In this document: positions 15,948-24,570 of the stretch, piece after piece | How positions within the stretch are numbered: position 1 is the stretch's first letter | Layout of the letters: each line of letters starts with the position of its first letter | From: Paenibacillus cymbidii | Lineage (GTDB): Bacteria; Bacillota; Bacilli; Paenibacillales; NBRC-103111 | NCBI RefSeq assembly: GCF_004764705.1 | Contig: NZ_SHLX01000001.1 | Coordinates: forward strand, 682,001 to 746,000 | DNA length: 64,000 nucleotides | Direction of reading: 5' to 3' | The notes under the pieces: generated by a model | The model's database searches: none | What the model was told of the DNA's origin: nothing | What the model saw: only the letters and a program-made list of their open reading frames with translations | Program-made: the position numbers and the translations under genes

Positions 15948-16331
15948 GTGTACAATCAGTCGTCTTTTGCCGGCAGCGGCGGCGCTTCCTCGCGGTTCGG
16001 CGCCCAGAAGAAGTACGAGCCGGTAGGGTTCGTCCAATCGGTGTATCAAGGCAAGCAGTCCGTCATCAATAAGTGGAACAACCCGGCATCCGCCCAAACG
16101 GCAACCGCGGCATCCGCCCATACGGTCGGCAGCAGCTTCGTTTCCCGCCCGCAAGGCGCGGCAAGCTCGGCTTCCTCGTCTTCCATGAGCGGCAATAGCT
16201 CGTTCCGCCCGAGCGGCTTTGTGCCGTCCGTCACTTCGGCGGCCACTGCCGCCCAAGGTGCGGCGCAAACAGGCTACCGGTCGACGGCAGCAACCGCCGG
16301 CTCGATGCAGAGCCGGAATATGGGACGTTAA
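15948..16331 (+). CDS. Ser/Ala-rich small protein, probably spore-associated
   Basis: A 127-residue low-complexity protein starting at GTG 15948, with AAGGAGGA nine bases upstream. It is rich in Ser, Ala, Gly and Thr, with short motifs such as FGAQKKYEPVGFVQSVYQG and FRPSGFVPSV, and lacks a signal peptide or membrane segment. The repeated GFV-S-V pieces suggest two divergent copies of a short unit. I do not recognise the family. Its place directly before two CotF-type genes suggests a spore-coat role, which is an inference from position. A terminator follows at 16348. Confidence 0.6.
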   Translation: MYNQSSFAGSGGASSRFGAQKKYEPVGFVQSVYQGKQSVINKWNNPASAQTATAASAHTVGSSFVSRPQGAASSASSSSMSGNSSFRPSGFVPSVTSAATAAQGAAQTGYRSTAATAGSMQSRNMGR

Positions 16332-16347
16332 CCAAGCGGCACGTACG

Positions 16348-16373
16348 AAGCGGACTGAGAAGTCCGCTTTCTG
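16348..16373 (+). terminator. Intrinsic terminator
   Basis: AAGCGGACT, GAGA, AGTCCGCTT, followed by a short T-rich tail (TCTGG). A perfect nine-base stem but a weak U-tract, so it may be partial. Confidence 0.55.
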
Positions 16374-16467
16374 GCCGTGGGGACCGTCCCTGATCGAAGC
16401 GCGGCAACGCGACGGCCTCGGGCAATAACAAGCTGATGAGATCCTTCCGGCGAAAGGAGAACCACCG

Positions 16468-16698
16468 ATGCAAACACAAACCGCAAACACAACTACCGCA
16501 ACAACAAGCAACCGCAACATGCTGACTGCCAAGGAACTGGACTATATCAAGGATTATTTGTCCTGGGAGCTGCTTGCGATGAAGAAATGCAACGATGCTG
16601 CCAACGCCTGCACCGATATGCAAATTCAGTCCAAGCTGAAGCAGACCGGCGAGAAACACAAGCAGCATTACGAAACATTGCTGTCGCATCTGCACTAA
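16468..16698 (+). CDS. CotF-like spore coat protein, short form
   Basis: A 76-residue helical protein whose core (MLTAKELDYIKDYLSWELLA, then MKKCNDAA and HKQHYETLLSHL) matches the first helix pair of Coat_F / ferritin-like spore coat proteins. About 16 Thr/Asn-rich residues precede it. The ribosome site GAAAGGAG lies eight bases upstream of ATG 16468. It probably pairs with the second CotF-like gene 26 bases downstream. The cysteine in AMKKCNDAANAC could crosslink in the coat, which is speculative. Confidence 0.8.
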   Translation: MQTQTANTTTATTSNRNMLTAKELDYIKDYLSWELLAMKKCNDAANACTDMQIQSKLKQTGEKHKQHYETLLSHLH

Positions 16699-16724
16699 CC
16701 ACGACCGAAAGGGGACCGGACAAG

Positions 16725-17054
16725 ATGGCCACTGAAATCGCAATGCCGAAAAAACCGGGCGAACCGCAAGTGAAAGGGCCTGAAATGAACGACCGGGACA
16801 GGCTGAACGACATATTAACGACGGCAAAATATTTGACCGCCGCCTACAATGTCGGCCTTAATGAAATGCAGAATCCGGCGCTTCATCAAACGGTGCAGCG
16901 CGTGCTGAACGATGTGCACGACACGCAGTCGCAGCTGTTCGATCTGATGTTCCAGAACGGCTGGTACAAGATGAAAGCCGCCGATGCGCAGGAAATCACG
17001 CAAGCGCACCAGCAGTTCAGCAATTACCGGACGCAGTTTCCGACATTCCATTAA
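16725..17054 (+). CDS. CotF-like spore coat protein
   Basis: A 109-residue protein with the Coat_F helices: MNDRDRLNDILTTAKYLTAA, then YNVGLNEMQNPALHQTVQR and VLNDVHDTQSQLFDLMFQNG, ending YKMKAADAQEITQA. The start at ATG 16725 is chosen by the ribosome site AAAGGGGA; a longer ORF from 16587 is an overlap into the previous gene and carries no similarity. Expected location is the spore coat, under sporulation sigma factors, though I cannot see a convincing promoter. Its stop overlaps the stop of the convergent ilvB gene. Confidence 0.85.
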   Translation: MATEIAMPKKPGEPQVKGPEMNDRDRLNDILTTAKYLTAAYNVGLNEMQNPALHQTVQRVLNDVHDTQSQLFDLMFQNGWYKMKAADAQEITQAHQQFSNYRTQFPTFH

Positions 17055-18772
17055 GTCGGCTCTCCGAGAATCATGTCGTCGAGCGTATAGCCGACACGAA
17101 CCATCGGGTACACGTTTTCTTCGCGGCCGATTACGCATTCGATCAGCACCGGGCCCGGCGTTTGCAGCGCTTCCTGCCAAACGAGCCGGGCTTCTTGCTG
17201 CGTGCGGGCGCGCACCCCTTTGATGCCGTACGCCTCCGCCAGCTTGACGAAATCGGGGCTGCCGGCCAATTCGATCTGGCTCAGCCGGTTGTCGTACAGC
17301 AGCTCCTGCTGCTGGCGCACCATGCCGAGCACTTCGTTGTTCATGACGACGATCTTGACCGGCAGCCGGTAAAGGGCGCATACCGCCAGTTCCTGGGCGC
17401 ACATCTGGATGCCGCCGTCGCCGTTGATCGACACGACGAGCCGGTCCGGGCAGCCGAACTGCGCGCCGATCGCGGACGGCAGCCCGAAGCCCATCGTGCC
17501 GAGACCGCCGGACGTAAGGAACGAGCGGGGACGGCTGAAGCGGTAAAACTGCGCCGCCCACATCTGGTGCTGCCCGACGTCGGTGGTGACGATCGCTTCG
17601 CCGCGCGTCGATTCGCTGATCATGTCGATAAAGCGAGCCGGTTTGATCGGATCTTCGTCGCCCGCGGCGCGATCGGATTCGCGCAGGAGCGGAAACAGCC
17701 GAGCATCTGCCGCAATTTCGTCCAGCCATTGTGCCGAATCGGCCGGCCTGACCAAAGGCAGCGCCGCGCGCAGCACCATTTTGACATCGCCGACACAGGC
17801 GATGGCGGCCGGTACGATTTTGCCGATCTCGGCCGCGTCGATGTCGATGTGCACAATCGTGCGTACTTGCGGGGCGAAGCCGCTCACTTTCATCGTCACG
17901 CGATCGTCGAAGCGCGCGCCGGCGGCGATCAGCACGTCGCATTTCTGCAGCGCCTTGTTCGCGGCGTAGGCGCCGTGCAAGCCGGGCATGCCGACCCACA
18001 GCTCGTGCCCGCTGGGGAAGCCGCCCAGGCCGAGCAGCGTCGTCACAACCGGGATTCGCGCCGCTTCGGCGAACGCGAGCAATTCCTTGGCGGCACCGGA
18101 GGCGATGATGCCGCCGCCGACCAGCAGCAGCGGACGTTTCGCTGCTGCGATCGCATCCGTCATCCGTGCGATGGCGAGCGGATCAGGATCGGGTTCCGCT
18201 TTCGCTTCGGCTTCGCAACCTGCGCCCGGCAGCCAATTGTCGCTCCATGCAACCGACTGATTGGACACGTCCTTCGGGATATCGATCAGCACCGGACCCG
18301 GTCGGCCGGTGGAGGCGATGCGGAACGCGTCCCTGACGATGCGCGGCAAGTCGGCCGCGGAACGCACGTAGTAGCTATGTTTCGTGATCGGCATCGTGAT
18401 GCCGACAATGTCCGCTTCCTGGAACGCGTCCGAACCGGCGAGCGCTGTGGGCACATTGCCGGTAATGACGACCAGCGGAACCGAATCCATATGCGCGGTG
18501 GCGATGCCGGTGACGAGATTGGTAGCGCCCGGACCGGACGTGGCGATGCAAACTCCGACCCTTCCGGTAGCGCGGGCATAACCGTCGGCCGCATGGATCG
18601 CGCCTTGCTCGTGGCGGGTCAGAATGTGCCGGAACCCGGCATTGTTGTACATGGCGTCGTATACATAAAGGACATTGCCTCCGGGATACCCGAATACGCA
18701 GTCGACACCTTCGCGAAGCAAACAGCGGAGCAGCAGCTCCGAACCGGAAACGGCAGATGCGGTTGTGGACAT
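17051..18772 (-). CDS. ilvB: Acetolactate synthase large (catalytic) subunit
   Basis: Condenses pyruvate with pyruvate or 2-oxobutyrate, the first common step of valine, leucine and isoleucine synthesis, using ThDP, magnesium and FAD. The 573-residue product starts at 18772, with AAGGAGGA upstream; the longer frame to 18847 is not needed. The catalytic Glu is E55 in LTRHEQGA. ThDP binding follows GDGGIQMCAQELA near 435 and ends in NNEVLGMVRQQQ. The regulatory subunit ilvN and ilvC are not adjacent, so this is a single-gene unit. The T-box leader upstream indicates control by uncharged tRNA, most likely for a branched-chain amino acid. Confidence 0.93.
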   Translation of the reverse strand: MSTTASAVSGSELLLRCLLREGVDCVFGYPGGNVLYVYDAMYNNAGFRHILTRHEQGAIHAADGYARATGRVGVCIATSGPGATNLVTGIATAHMDSVPLVVITGNVPTALAGSDAFQEADIVGITMPITKHSYYVRSAADLPRIVRDAFRIASTGRPGPVLIDIPKDVSNQSVAWSDNWLPGAGCEAEAKAEPDPDPLAIARMTDAIAAAKRPLLLVGGGIIASGAAKELLAFAEAARIPVVTTLLGLGGFPSGHELWVGMPGLHGAYAANKALQKCDVLIAAGARFDDRVTMKVSGFAPQVRTIVHIDIDAAEIGKIVPAAIACVGDVKMVLRAALPLVRPADSAQWLDEIAADARLFPLLRESDRAAGDEDPIKPARFIDMISESTRGEAIVTTDVGQHQMWAAQFYRFSRPRSFLTSGGLGTMGFGLPSAIGAQFGCPDRLVVSINGDGGIQMCAQELAVCALYRLPVKIVVMNNEVLGMVRQQQELLYDNRLSQIELAGSPDFVKLAEAYGIKGVRARTQQEARLVWQEALQTPGPVLIECVIGREENVYPMVRVGYTLDDMILGEPT

Positions 18773-18819
18773 GGACAATTCCTCCTTGAAAGCGGGATTG
18801 GGGAGCGAACGCGAGAATA

Positions 18820-19160
18820 TGAAAACATCAAAAAGCCCCTTCTGCATCGCAGCGCGTTTCGGCGCATGCCATACAAAAGGGGCGAACGGTTAACGGTTCG
18901 CGGTACCACCCTGGTTCGCCGGACATCTTGCGATGCCGGCCTTATGAGGCAACCGACGAGCTTGCCTCAGGCGCGGTAACGAGCGCCATTCCGTCCGCAC
19001 TTACTGGCACAGGGTTCAGGCGCCTGAACCCGGCGTTCAGCCGGAAGCTCCGAGCGGACTAAAGCGCATGTCTTGCGGCGAACGTTTCAGCAATCCGTCC
19101 GCTCTCTGGGCGCAAGGGAGGTGCGCTTACTGCTCATCATCGCGTGTAATGTATTAGCAT
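18820..19160 (-). promoter_or_regulatory. T-box leader upstream of ilvB
   Basis: On the minus strand the leader contains the T-box sequence AGGGTGGTACCGCG at plus positions 18912-18899. The start of stem I (GATGAGCAGTA, then AGAGAGCGGAC pairing with GTCCGCTC) is also visible. A terminator follows. An uncharged tRNA would stabilise the antiterminator. I could not assign the specifier codon with confidence; CUU or CUC-type candidates near GGAGCTTCC are possible. It lies between the promoter and the ilvB start. Confidence 0.9.
18831..18884 (-). terminator. T-box terminator
   Basis: On the minus strand CGCCCCTTTTG and AGAAGGGGCTTTTT form the attenuator stem and U-tract downstream of the T-box. 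The 5' arm competes with the antiterminator. Confidence 0.8.
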
Positions 19161-19163
19161 CAG

Positions 19164-19193
19164 ATTATAGAACATGAAATCCGTTCCAGTCAA
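19164..19193 (-). promoter_or_regulatory. Promoter of ilvB
   Basis: Minus-strand TTGACT (plus 19188-19193) and TATAAT (plus 19164-19169) with 18 bases between them. It is the only strong promoter ahead of the T-box leader. Confidence 0.8.
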
Positions 19194-19230
19194 GCGTCTC
19201 CCTTATAAATCAATCTTGTGATAAGATGGA

Positions 19231-19611
19231 TCAAGACGGCCGGTTCACAATGGCGTGGACCCGCTCGATTAATTGCGCCGGATCGATCGGCTTCATCAGG
19301 AAATCCTTGGCCCCGAGCATGACGCCTTCGGTGACGGTCGATTTGCGCGAATCGCCGGAGAGGAGCAGAACGGGCACGGACTTCGTATGGGCACTGGCCT
19401 GCAATTGGCCAAGCGCGCTCAGACCGTTCGTCCCGGGCATGTTAATATCGAGCATAATCAGGTCGTAGGAGCGGATGCGCGAGCTGATTTTGAGAAATTC
19501 ATCGGCATCGGCGAAAGCTTCGACGACATACTCCTCGTCGATCTCGAGCAGCTGTTTGACCAGCAGGCAGAAAGCGCCGCTATCGTCGACAATGGCGATA
19601 TGTTTGGGCAC
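19231..19611 (-). CDS. Stand-alone response-regulator receiver domain
   Basis: A 126-residue CheY-like receiver without an output domain. D9-D10, the phospho-acceptor D55 in LIMLDINMPG, a Ser/Thr in LLLSGD, and the conserved Lys in FLMKPID form the normal active site. GTG 19611 is the start, with AAGGAGTG upstream. It is divergent from an HPt gene only 79 bases away, which suggests a phosphotransfer pair. With no output domain, it must act by binding another protein or by passing phosphate on. Confidence 0.92.
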   Translation of the reverse strand: MPKHIAIVDDSGAFCLLVKQLLEIDEEYVVEAFADADEFLKISSRIRSYDLIMLDINMPGTNGLSALGQLQASAHTKSVPVLLLSGDSRKSTVTEGVMLGAKDFLMKPIDPAQLIERVHAIVNRPS

Positions 19612-19690
19612 GGACTGGACACTCCTTTAATGGCATTAATCAATTGCGATCCGGTACGGATCGATTACGGAGCAGCGGGGGACAATCGAA

Positions 19691-20038
19691 ATGACGGACA
19701 AAGCGGAGCGTATGGCGGCTATCTTGCAGCGAACGAAGCTTGCCTTTATGGACGACAGCCGCGTCAAAATGGAACAACTGCATCGCGCGTTCGTCGAATG
19801 GGAGCGGGGCGCAGCGGAGCCGGATCGGACTGCCGGCACGGCGTATCGCATCGCCCACAGCATGAAAGGGCTGGCGCTCACGTTGTCATTGCCGGCGATC
19901 GATGAGGCTTGCGAGCGCATGCTTGGTTTTATTTTACAACAGGAAGGGCAAGTTTGGACAGCGGAAAAGCTCGAATCGTTGCGATTAATGGCGAATCGGC
20001 TCGAAACCGCGGTGGCGGAGGCGGACGATGCCGGTTGA
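19691..20038 (+). CDS. Histidine phosphotransfer (HPt) domain protein
   Basis: A 115-residue four-helix HPt-type protein. The phospho-acceptor is H56 in YRIAHSMKGLALTL, with the K59-G60 pair typical of HPt domains, and a following helix with EACERMLG. GGGGG lies upstream of ATG 19691. It is divergent from the receiver gene and 37 bases upstream of the PTS transporter gene on the same strand. Together the HPt and receiver resemble a phosphorelay intermediate without a visible sensor kinase, so the phosphate donor must be encoded elsewhere. A role in controlling the PTS genes is a guess from position. Confidence 0.75.
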   Translation: MTDKAERMAAILQRTKLAFMDDSRVKMEQLHRAFVEWERGAAEPDRTAGTAYRIAHSMKGLALTLSLPAIDEACERMLGFILQQEGQVWTAEKLESLRLMANRLETAVAEADDAG

Positions 20039-20075
20039 CGCGGGGACAAGCTAGTTTAACGGAAAGGACAGCGCC

Positions 20076-21974
20076 ATGAACTGGATGGGTAATCTGCAGC
20101 AGCTCGGCCGGTCGATCATGCTGCCGACAATTGCGTTGCCCGTGGCGGCGATCTTGCTGTACCTCGGGGCAATTCCCTGGCAGTCGGTTGGACTTGGCCA
20201 GGTGGGGGAAATATTGCGTTTCAGCGGCGATACGATTTTTACGTATTTGCCGTTCATCTTTGCCGTCGGCGTGGCGCTCGGCCTGACGGAAAACGCCGGC
20301 ACCGCCGGTATGTCCGCGCTGCTCGGCTATTTTTTGTTCACCCGTCTGACGGAAGCGTATTATATCGGCACGGAGCTGAAGCTTGGCGTTTCCGGCGGCA
20401 TCCTGATCGGCATTTTGGCCGCGCTGTCCTATCACCGGTTTCGCAACATCAAGCTGCCGGAGTACATTCAATTTTTTGGCGGACCGCGCTTTGTGCCGCT
20501 CTTCATGAGCGCGGTAACGATCGTGTTTACGCTGATCATGATGGCGGTGGGGCCGTCGATCCAGCGGTTTTTCGGGGCGATCGGCGACTTTATGCTCGGC
20601 ATGGGCGGCTTCGGCGCCTTTCTGTACGGCATGTCGTTCCGGCTGCTCGTGCCTTCCGGGCTGCACCATATCCTGAACAACGTGTTCTGGTTTCAGCTCG
20701 GTTCGTTCGAACGGGCGGACGGCAGCGTCGTGTTCGGCGATTTGCCGCGCTATTTCGCCGGCGATCCGTCGGCGGGCACGTACATGGCGGGCCTGTACCC
20801 GATCATGATGTTCGCCGTGCCGGCGATTGCGCTGGCCATTATCCAGGAGGCGCGCGAAGATTTGAAGCCGGGCATCCGCGCGACCTTCCTGACCGCCGCG
20901 CTTACGTCGTTTCTTACCGGCGTTACGGAACCGATCGAATTCGCCTTTTTGTTTGTGGCGCCGTATTTGTTTTTCATTCATGCGCTGCTGTCCGGCGCCG
21001 CGATGTGGATCGCCTACGAGCTCGACATTCATCACGGCTTTTCGTTTTCGGCCGGCGCCATCGACTTTGTGATCAACGAACATCTCGCCAGTCGCGGGCT
21101 GTGGCTCATTCCGATCGGCCTTGTATACGGCCTCGTATATTACGTGCTGTTCCGCTGGGCGATCCAGCGCTTCCGCATTCCGACGCCGGGCCGCGAGGAA
21201 GGCTCCCAGCTCGAGGAATGGGCCGGCGATATCCCGTACCGGGCGCCGCTTATTTTGCGCGCGCTCGGCGGCAAGAACAACATCAAGACGATCGAAGCCT
21301 GCATCACGCGGCTGCGGCTGACGCTCGAGAACGACAAGCTGCTGGACATGGCCGCGCTGAAGCATTTGGGCGCCGCCGGCGTCATCACGCTTGGCGGCGG
21401 CAACGTGCAGGTCGTGTTCGGCACGTTCTCCGAACTGATTCGCGAGGAAATCGTCAAAGTGACGCGAAAGGACATCGAACAGGTGCTGTTCAGCTCGCCG
21501 ATGCAAGGCAAGATGCTGCCGCTCGACGAAGTGCCGGACGCGGTATTCGCCGGCAAAATCGTCGGCGACGGCGTCGCCTTCCTGCCGGAGCGGGGCGAGC
21601 TCGTTTCTCCTGTTGCGGGCCGCGTGGCCCACTTGTACCCGACGCTGCACGCCATCGGCATCGTGACGAAAGAAGGGCTGGAGGTGCTGCTTCACGTCGG
21701 CATCGACACCGTCAATTTGCAAGGCAAATGGTTTACCGCCTATGTGAAAGAAGGGGACGAGGTAGAGCCGGGCCAACTGCTCATCAAGTTCAACTTGCAA
21801 AAGGTGAAGGAGCTTGCCAAGTCGCCGATCACGCCGATGGTTGTCACCAATCCGGCCAAAGTGAAAACGTGGAGCTTCGCACCGTTCAAGGCGGTCAAAA
21901 AAGGGCAGGCGGCCGTAATGTCCGTTGTGCTGAAAGACGAAACGACGAGCGGCGGAGGTGGCACGAATGGGTAG
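20076..21974 (+). CDS. PTS EIICBA permease, N-acetylglucosamine/glucose type
   Basis: Transports and phosphorylates a sugar at the membrane. The 632-residue chain has EIIC (about 1-370), EIIB (about 390-470) and EIIA (about 485-620). Visible marks are PVAAILLYLG near the start, YIQFFGGPRFVPLFMS and TGVTEPIEFAFLFVAP in EIIC, the EIIB phospho-cysteine near residue 409 (IEACITRLRLTLEN), and the EIIA histidine near 540 (LLHVGIDTV). The GPRFVPLF context favours the N-acetylglucosamine branch (NagE-like) over glucose, but this is moderate evidence. Its stop overlaps the start of the Enzyme I gene by eight bases. Confidence 0.9.
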   Translation: MNWMGNLQQLGRSIMLPTIALPVAAILLYLGAIPWQSVGLGQVGEILRFSGDTIFTYLPFIFAVGVALGLTENAGTAGMSALLGYFLFTRLTEAYYIGTELKLGVSGGILIGILAALSYHRFRNIKLPEYIQFFGGPRFVPLFMSAVTIVFTLIMMAVGPSIQRFFGAIGDFMLGMGGFGAFLYGMSFRLLVPSGLHHILNNVFWFQLGSFERADGSVVFGDLPRYFAGDPSAGTYMAGLYPIMMFAVPAIALAIIQEAREDLKPGIRATFLTAALTSFLTGVTEPIEFAFLFVAPYLFFIHALLSGAAMWIAYELDIHHGFSFSAGAIDFVINEHLASRGLWLIPIGLVYGLVYYVLFRWAIQRFRIPTPGREEGSQLEEWAGDIPYRAPLILRALGGKNNIKTIEACITRLRLTLENDKLLDMAALKHLGAAGVITLGGGNVQVVFGTFSELIREEIVKVTRKDIEQVLFSSPMQGKMLPLDEVPDAVFAGKIVGDGVAFLPERGELVSPVAGRVAHLYPTLHAIGIVTKEGLEVLLHVGIDTVNLQGKWFTAYVKEGDEVEPGQLLIKFNLQKVKELAKSPITPMVVTNPAKVKTWSFAPFKAVKKGQAAVMSVVLKDETTSGGGGTNG

Positions 21975-23721
21975 CGGATTCAGCCTGAACGGCATCGGCG
22001 CCTCGCCCGGCATCGCCATCGGCAAAGCGTTTCTGCTGCCGGCGTGGGAGTGGAACATTCCCGACGAAGCGATCGACGCAAACGACCTGACGTTCGAGTT
22101 CGAGAAGCTGTTCGAAGGCATTCGTGCGTCGAAGCTGGAGCTGGAGCTGATCAAGCAGGACATTTCGGAAATGATCGGCAAGCAGGAATCGGAAATTTTC
22201 GACGCCCATCTGGCGATTCTGGACGACCCGATCTTCATGAACGAAGTGCATAACATCATGAAGCGGCAATACAAGTCGGCGGAAGTGGCCGTCAAGGAAA
22301 CGATCGACAAGTTTGCGCTCATGTTCGATTTGCTGGACGACAATTACATGAAGGAGCGGGCGACGGATATCAAGGACGTCGGCAACCGGCTGCTGAAGCA
22401 TCTGCTCGGCGTTTTTCCGGAGACGGCTCCTGTGCCGGACGAGCCGCCGTTCATCGTTTGCGCCAAGGAACTGTCGCCGTCCCAACTGTCGCATATGAAC
22501 CCGCAGCAGGTGCTCGGCATCGTCACGATGCTCGGCGGCACCACGTCGCATGCGGCGATCATGGCGCGCGCAATGGGCATTCCGTTCGTGCTCGGACTGG
22601 AAGGGAAGCTGGCGGAGCCGCTCGAGAACGGCGATTTGCTGATCATCGACGGCGATGCGGGGACGGTGCATATCCATCCCGACGACAAGCTCGTCGAAAC
22701 GTACAAGGCGCGCAAGTCGGAATGGCTGGCCGAAAAAGACCGGCTTAACGCGATCGCCGGCGTGCCGCCGGTGACCGAGGATGGCGTGCGGCTCGAACTG
22801 CTGGTCAACATGAGTTCGATCCAGGATCTCGATGCCGCCATCGCAAGCGGCGCTGCCGGCGTCGGCTTGCTGCGCACGGAGTTCATCTACATGGAGAACA
22901 GCGCGCTGCCGACCGAGGACGAGCAGTTCGACGTGTACCGACGCGCCGCCGAGAAGCTGGGCGGGCGACCGCTCGTCATTCGTACGCTCGATATCGGCGG
23001 CGACAAGAACGTCGATTTTCTCGCGCTGCCGCGCGAGGACAATGCGGCGCTCGGGTACCGGGCAATCCGCATATCGTTGGATCGGACGGACCTGTTCCGC
23101 ACGCAGCTCAAGGCGATTCTGCGGGCGAGCCGGTACGGCAACGTCAAAATCATGTACCCGATGATTGCGTCCGTTGAAGAGGTGCGTGCGGCGCGGGACG
23201 TGCTTCGTATGGCGATGCGCGAGCTTGACGACGCCGGGGAAACGTACAACGCGGACATCGAAGTGGGGATTATGATCGAAGTGCCGGCTGCGGTAGCAAT
23301 CGCCGATTTACTGGCGGAAGAGGTACAGTTTTTCAGCATCGGCACGAACGATCTCGTGCAATATGCGCTTGCCGTCGACCGGATGAACGAAGCGATCGCC
23401 CATCTGTACGATCCGTATCATCCGGCGGTGCTGCGCATGCTCAAGACGACCGTCGACGCGGCCAAGCGGCGCGGCATTTCGGTCAGCGTCTGCGGCGAGC
23501 TTGCCGGCGACCGGCTGGCGCTGCCGCTGTGGCTAGGGCTCGGCATCGGCGAAATCAGCATGTCGGTGCCGGCGCTGCTGCCGGTGAAGAAGGAGCTGCT
23601 GGCCAGTCGCGCCGACGCCAGCGCCGAGCTGCTGCAGCGGGCTCTGGCGTGCCGCACGGGCGCGGAGATCAAAGCGCTGCTGCAGGCAGGATGCGCCGCC
23701 ATTCCACAGGCGGAAGCGTAG
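21967..23721 (+). CDS. ptsI: PEP-protein phosphotransferase (PTS Enzyme I)
   Basis: Enzyme I takes phosphate from PEP and passes it to HPr, starting the PTS cascade. The 584-residue product begins at ATG 21967 with GGCGGAGG upstream. The phospho-histidine is near residue 195 in GGTTSHAAIMARAMGIP. The PEP-binding barrel follows with LLRTEFIYM, DIGGDKNVDFL and SIGTNDLVQYALAVDR, and the second-Cys motif SVCGELAGD. It overlaps the EIICBA gene, so the two are cotranscribed. No ptsH is next to it. A paralogous role is possible if the genome also has a ptsHI operon. Confidence 0.93.
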   Translation: MGSGFSLNGIGASPGIAIGKAFLLPAWEWNIPDEAIDANDLTFEFEKLFEGIRASKLELELIKQDISEMIGKQESEIFDAHLAILDDPIFMNEVHNIMKRQYKSAEVAVKETIDKFALMFDLLDDNYMKERATDIKDVGNRLLKHLLGVFPETAPVPDEPPFIVCAKELSPSQLSHMNPQQVLGIVTMLGGTTSHAAIMARAMGIPFVLGLEGKLAEPLENGDLLIIDGDAGTVHIHPDDKLVETYKARKSEWLAEKDRLNAIAGVPPVTEDGVRLELLVNMSSIQDLDAAIASGAAGVGLLRTEFIYMENSALPTEDEQFDVYRRAAEKLGGRPLVIRTLDIGGDKNVDFLALPREDNAALGYRAIRISLDRTDLFRTQLKAILRASRYGNVKIMYPMIASVEEVRAARDVLRMAMRELDDAGETYNADIEVGIMIEVPAAVAIADLLAEEVQFFSIGTNDLVQYALAVDRMNEAIAHLYDPYHPAVLRMLKTTVDAAKRRGISVSVCGELAGDRLALPLWLGLGIGEISMSVPALLPVKKELLASRADASAELLQRALACRTGAEIKALLQAGCAAIPQAEA

Positions 23722-23740
23722 CTCCGCGGCGCATACGCAA

Positions 23741-23772
23741 AAGGGCTGTCCCTTACTCGCGGGACAGCCCTT
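23741..23772. terminator. Bidirectional terminator between convergent genes
   Basis: A perfect 12-base stem, AAGGGCTGTCCC and GGGACAGCCCTT, serves both ptsI and the PfpI-like gene. The T-tract is better in the minus direction (CCCTTTTG). Confidence 0.75.
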
Positions 23773-23793
23773 ACTTTCGGTATTGCCGCTTGT

Positions 23794-24318
23794 TCAGCGA
23801 GCCGCCAGCAAATCGCAGAACGCTTTCGCGTACGGCGGCAGATCCGGCGGTCGGCGCGACGACACGAGATTGCCGTCGACGACGACCGGCTCGTCATGCC
23901 AGGTGGCGCCGGCATTTTCCATATCGTCGCGGATGCCCGGCGTTGACGTCACTTGCCGGCCTTGCAGGATGCGGGCCGAGATGAGCACCCAGCCGGCATG
24001 GCAAATTTGCCCGATCGGTTTGCCGGCCTCGTTCATCTCGCGGATGAAACGCAGCACCTGCGGGTAGCGCCGCAGCTTGTCCGGCGCCCAGCCGCCCGGC
24101 ACGAGAATGCCGTCATAGTCGGCGCTGTCCACTTCGTCGAACGCCAGGTCCGCCGTTGCCGGCACGCCGTATTTGCCGGTGTGCGTGCGGCCTTTCTCCG
24201 GACCGACCAGGTGGACGACGGCGCCTTCCTCGCGCACCCGGTAGATCGGGTACCACAGCTCGAGATCTTCGAATTCTTCGTCGACGAGACAGATGACTTT
24301 ATTGCCGCTTAAGCGCAT
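23794..24318 (-). CDS. DJ-1/PfpI family protein
   Basis: A 174-residue type 1 glutamine-amidotransferase-like fold of the DJ-1/PfpI group, often annotated as general stress protein, protease or glyoxalase. The nucleophile elbow IGQICHAGW carries the cysteine with the following His. VDEEFEDLELWYP near residue 13 provides the conserved acidic residue, and DGILVPGGWAP the turn. The start at 24318 has GGAGG directly upstream. It is a single gene between a shared terminator and a divergent zinc-ribbon gene. Activity is uncertain, since family members differ. Confidence 0.85.
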   Translation of the reverse strand: MRLSGNKVICLVDEEFEDLELWYPIYRVREEGAVVHLVGPEKGRTHTGKYGVPATADLAFDEVDSADYDGILVPGGWAPDKLRRYPQVLRFIREMNEAGKPIGQICHAGWVLISARILQGRQVTSTPGIRDDMENAGATWHDEPVVVDGNLVSSRRPPDLPPYAKAFCDLLAAR

Positions 24319-24570
24319 ATGCAAGCCTCCTTCGGTTCCAAACGTACGGGATTGGATGACGAATCTTGCCGTCATTGTACCATGGCGGCGAAGAAGAATG
24401 CCAATAACGAGCTGCATATCATTCCTTGGATGCCAACAAATACTACTGCAGGCAAGAAGGAAATCGGCCGATATACAGAGAATATGACAGAAGACCGATA
24501 ACGAGCCCGCGCTTTGGCTGTATGCCGAAACCGTTTGCCTGCGGTCTGCCCAAGCAATGGAGGAGTGGTA

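Noticed and set aside
17162..18979. A 605-codon plus-strand ORF opposite ilvB and its leader
   Set aside because: It is the antisense shadow of a well-conserved acetolactate synthase and runs through the T-box. High GC at third positions leaves long stop-free antisense frames. No family motif.
19929..22343. An 804-codon minus-strand ORF opposite the PTS EIICBA gene
   Set aside because: Antisense shadow; rich in Arg, His and Gln as expected from reverse reading of GC-rich codons.
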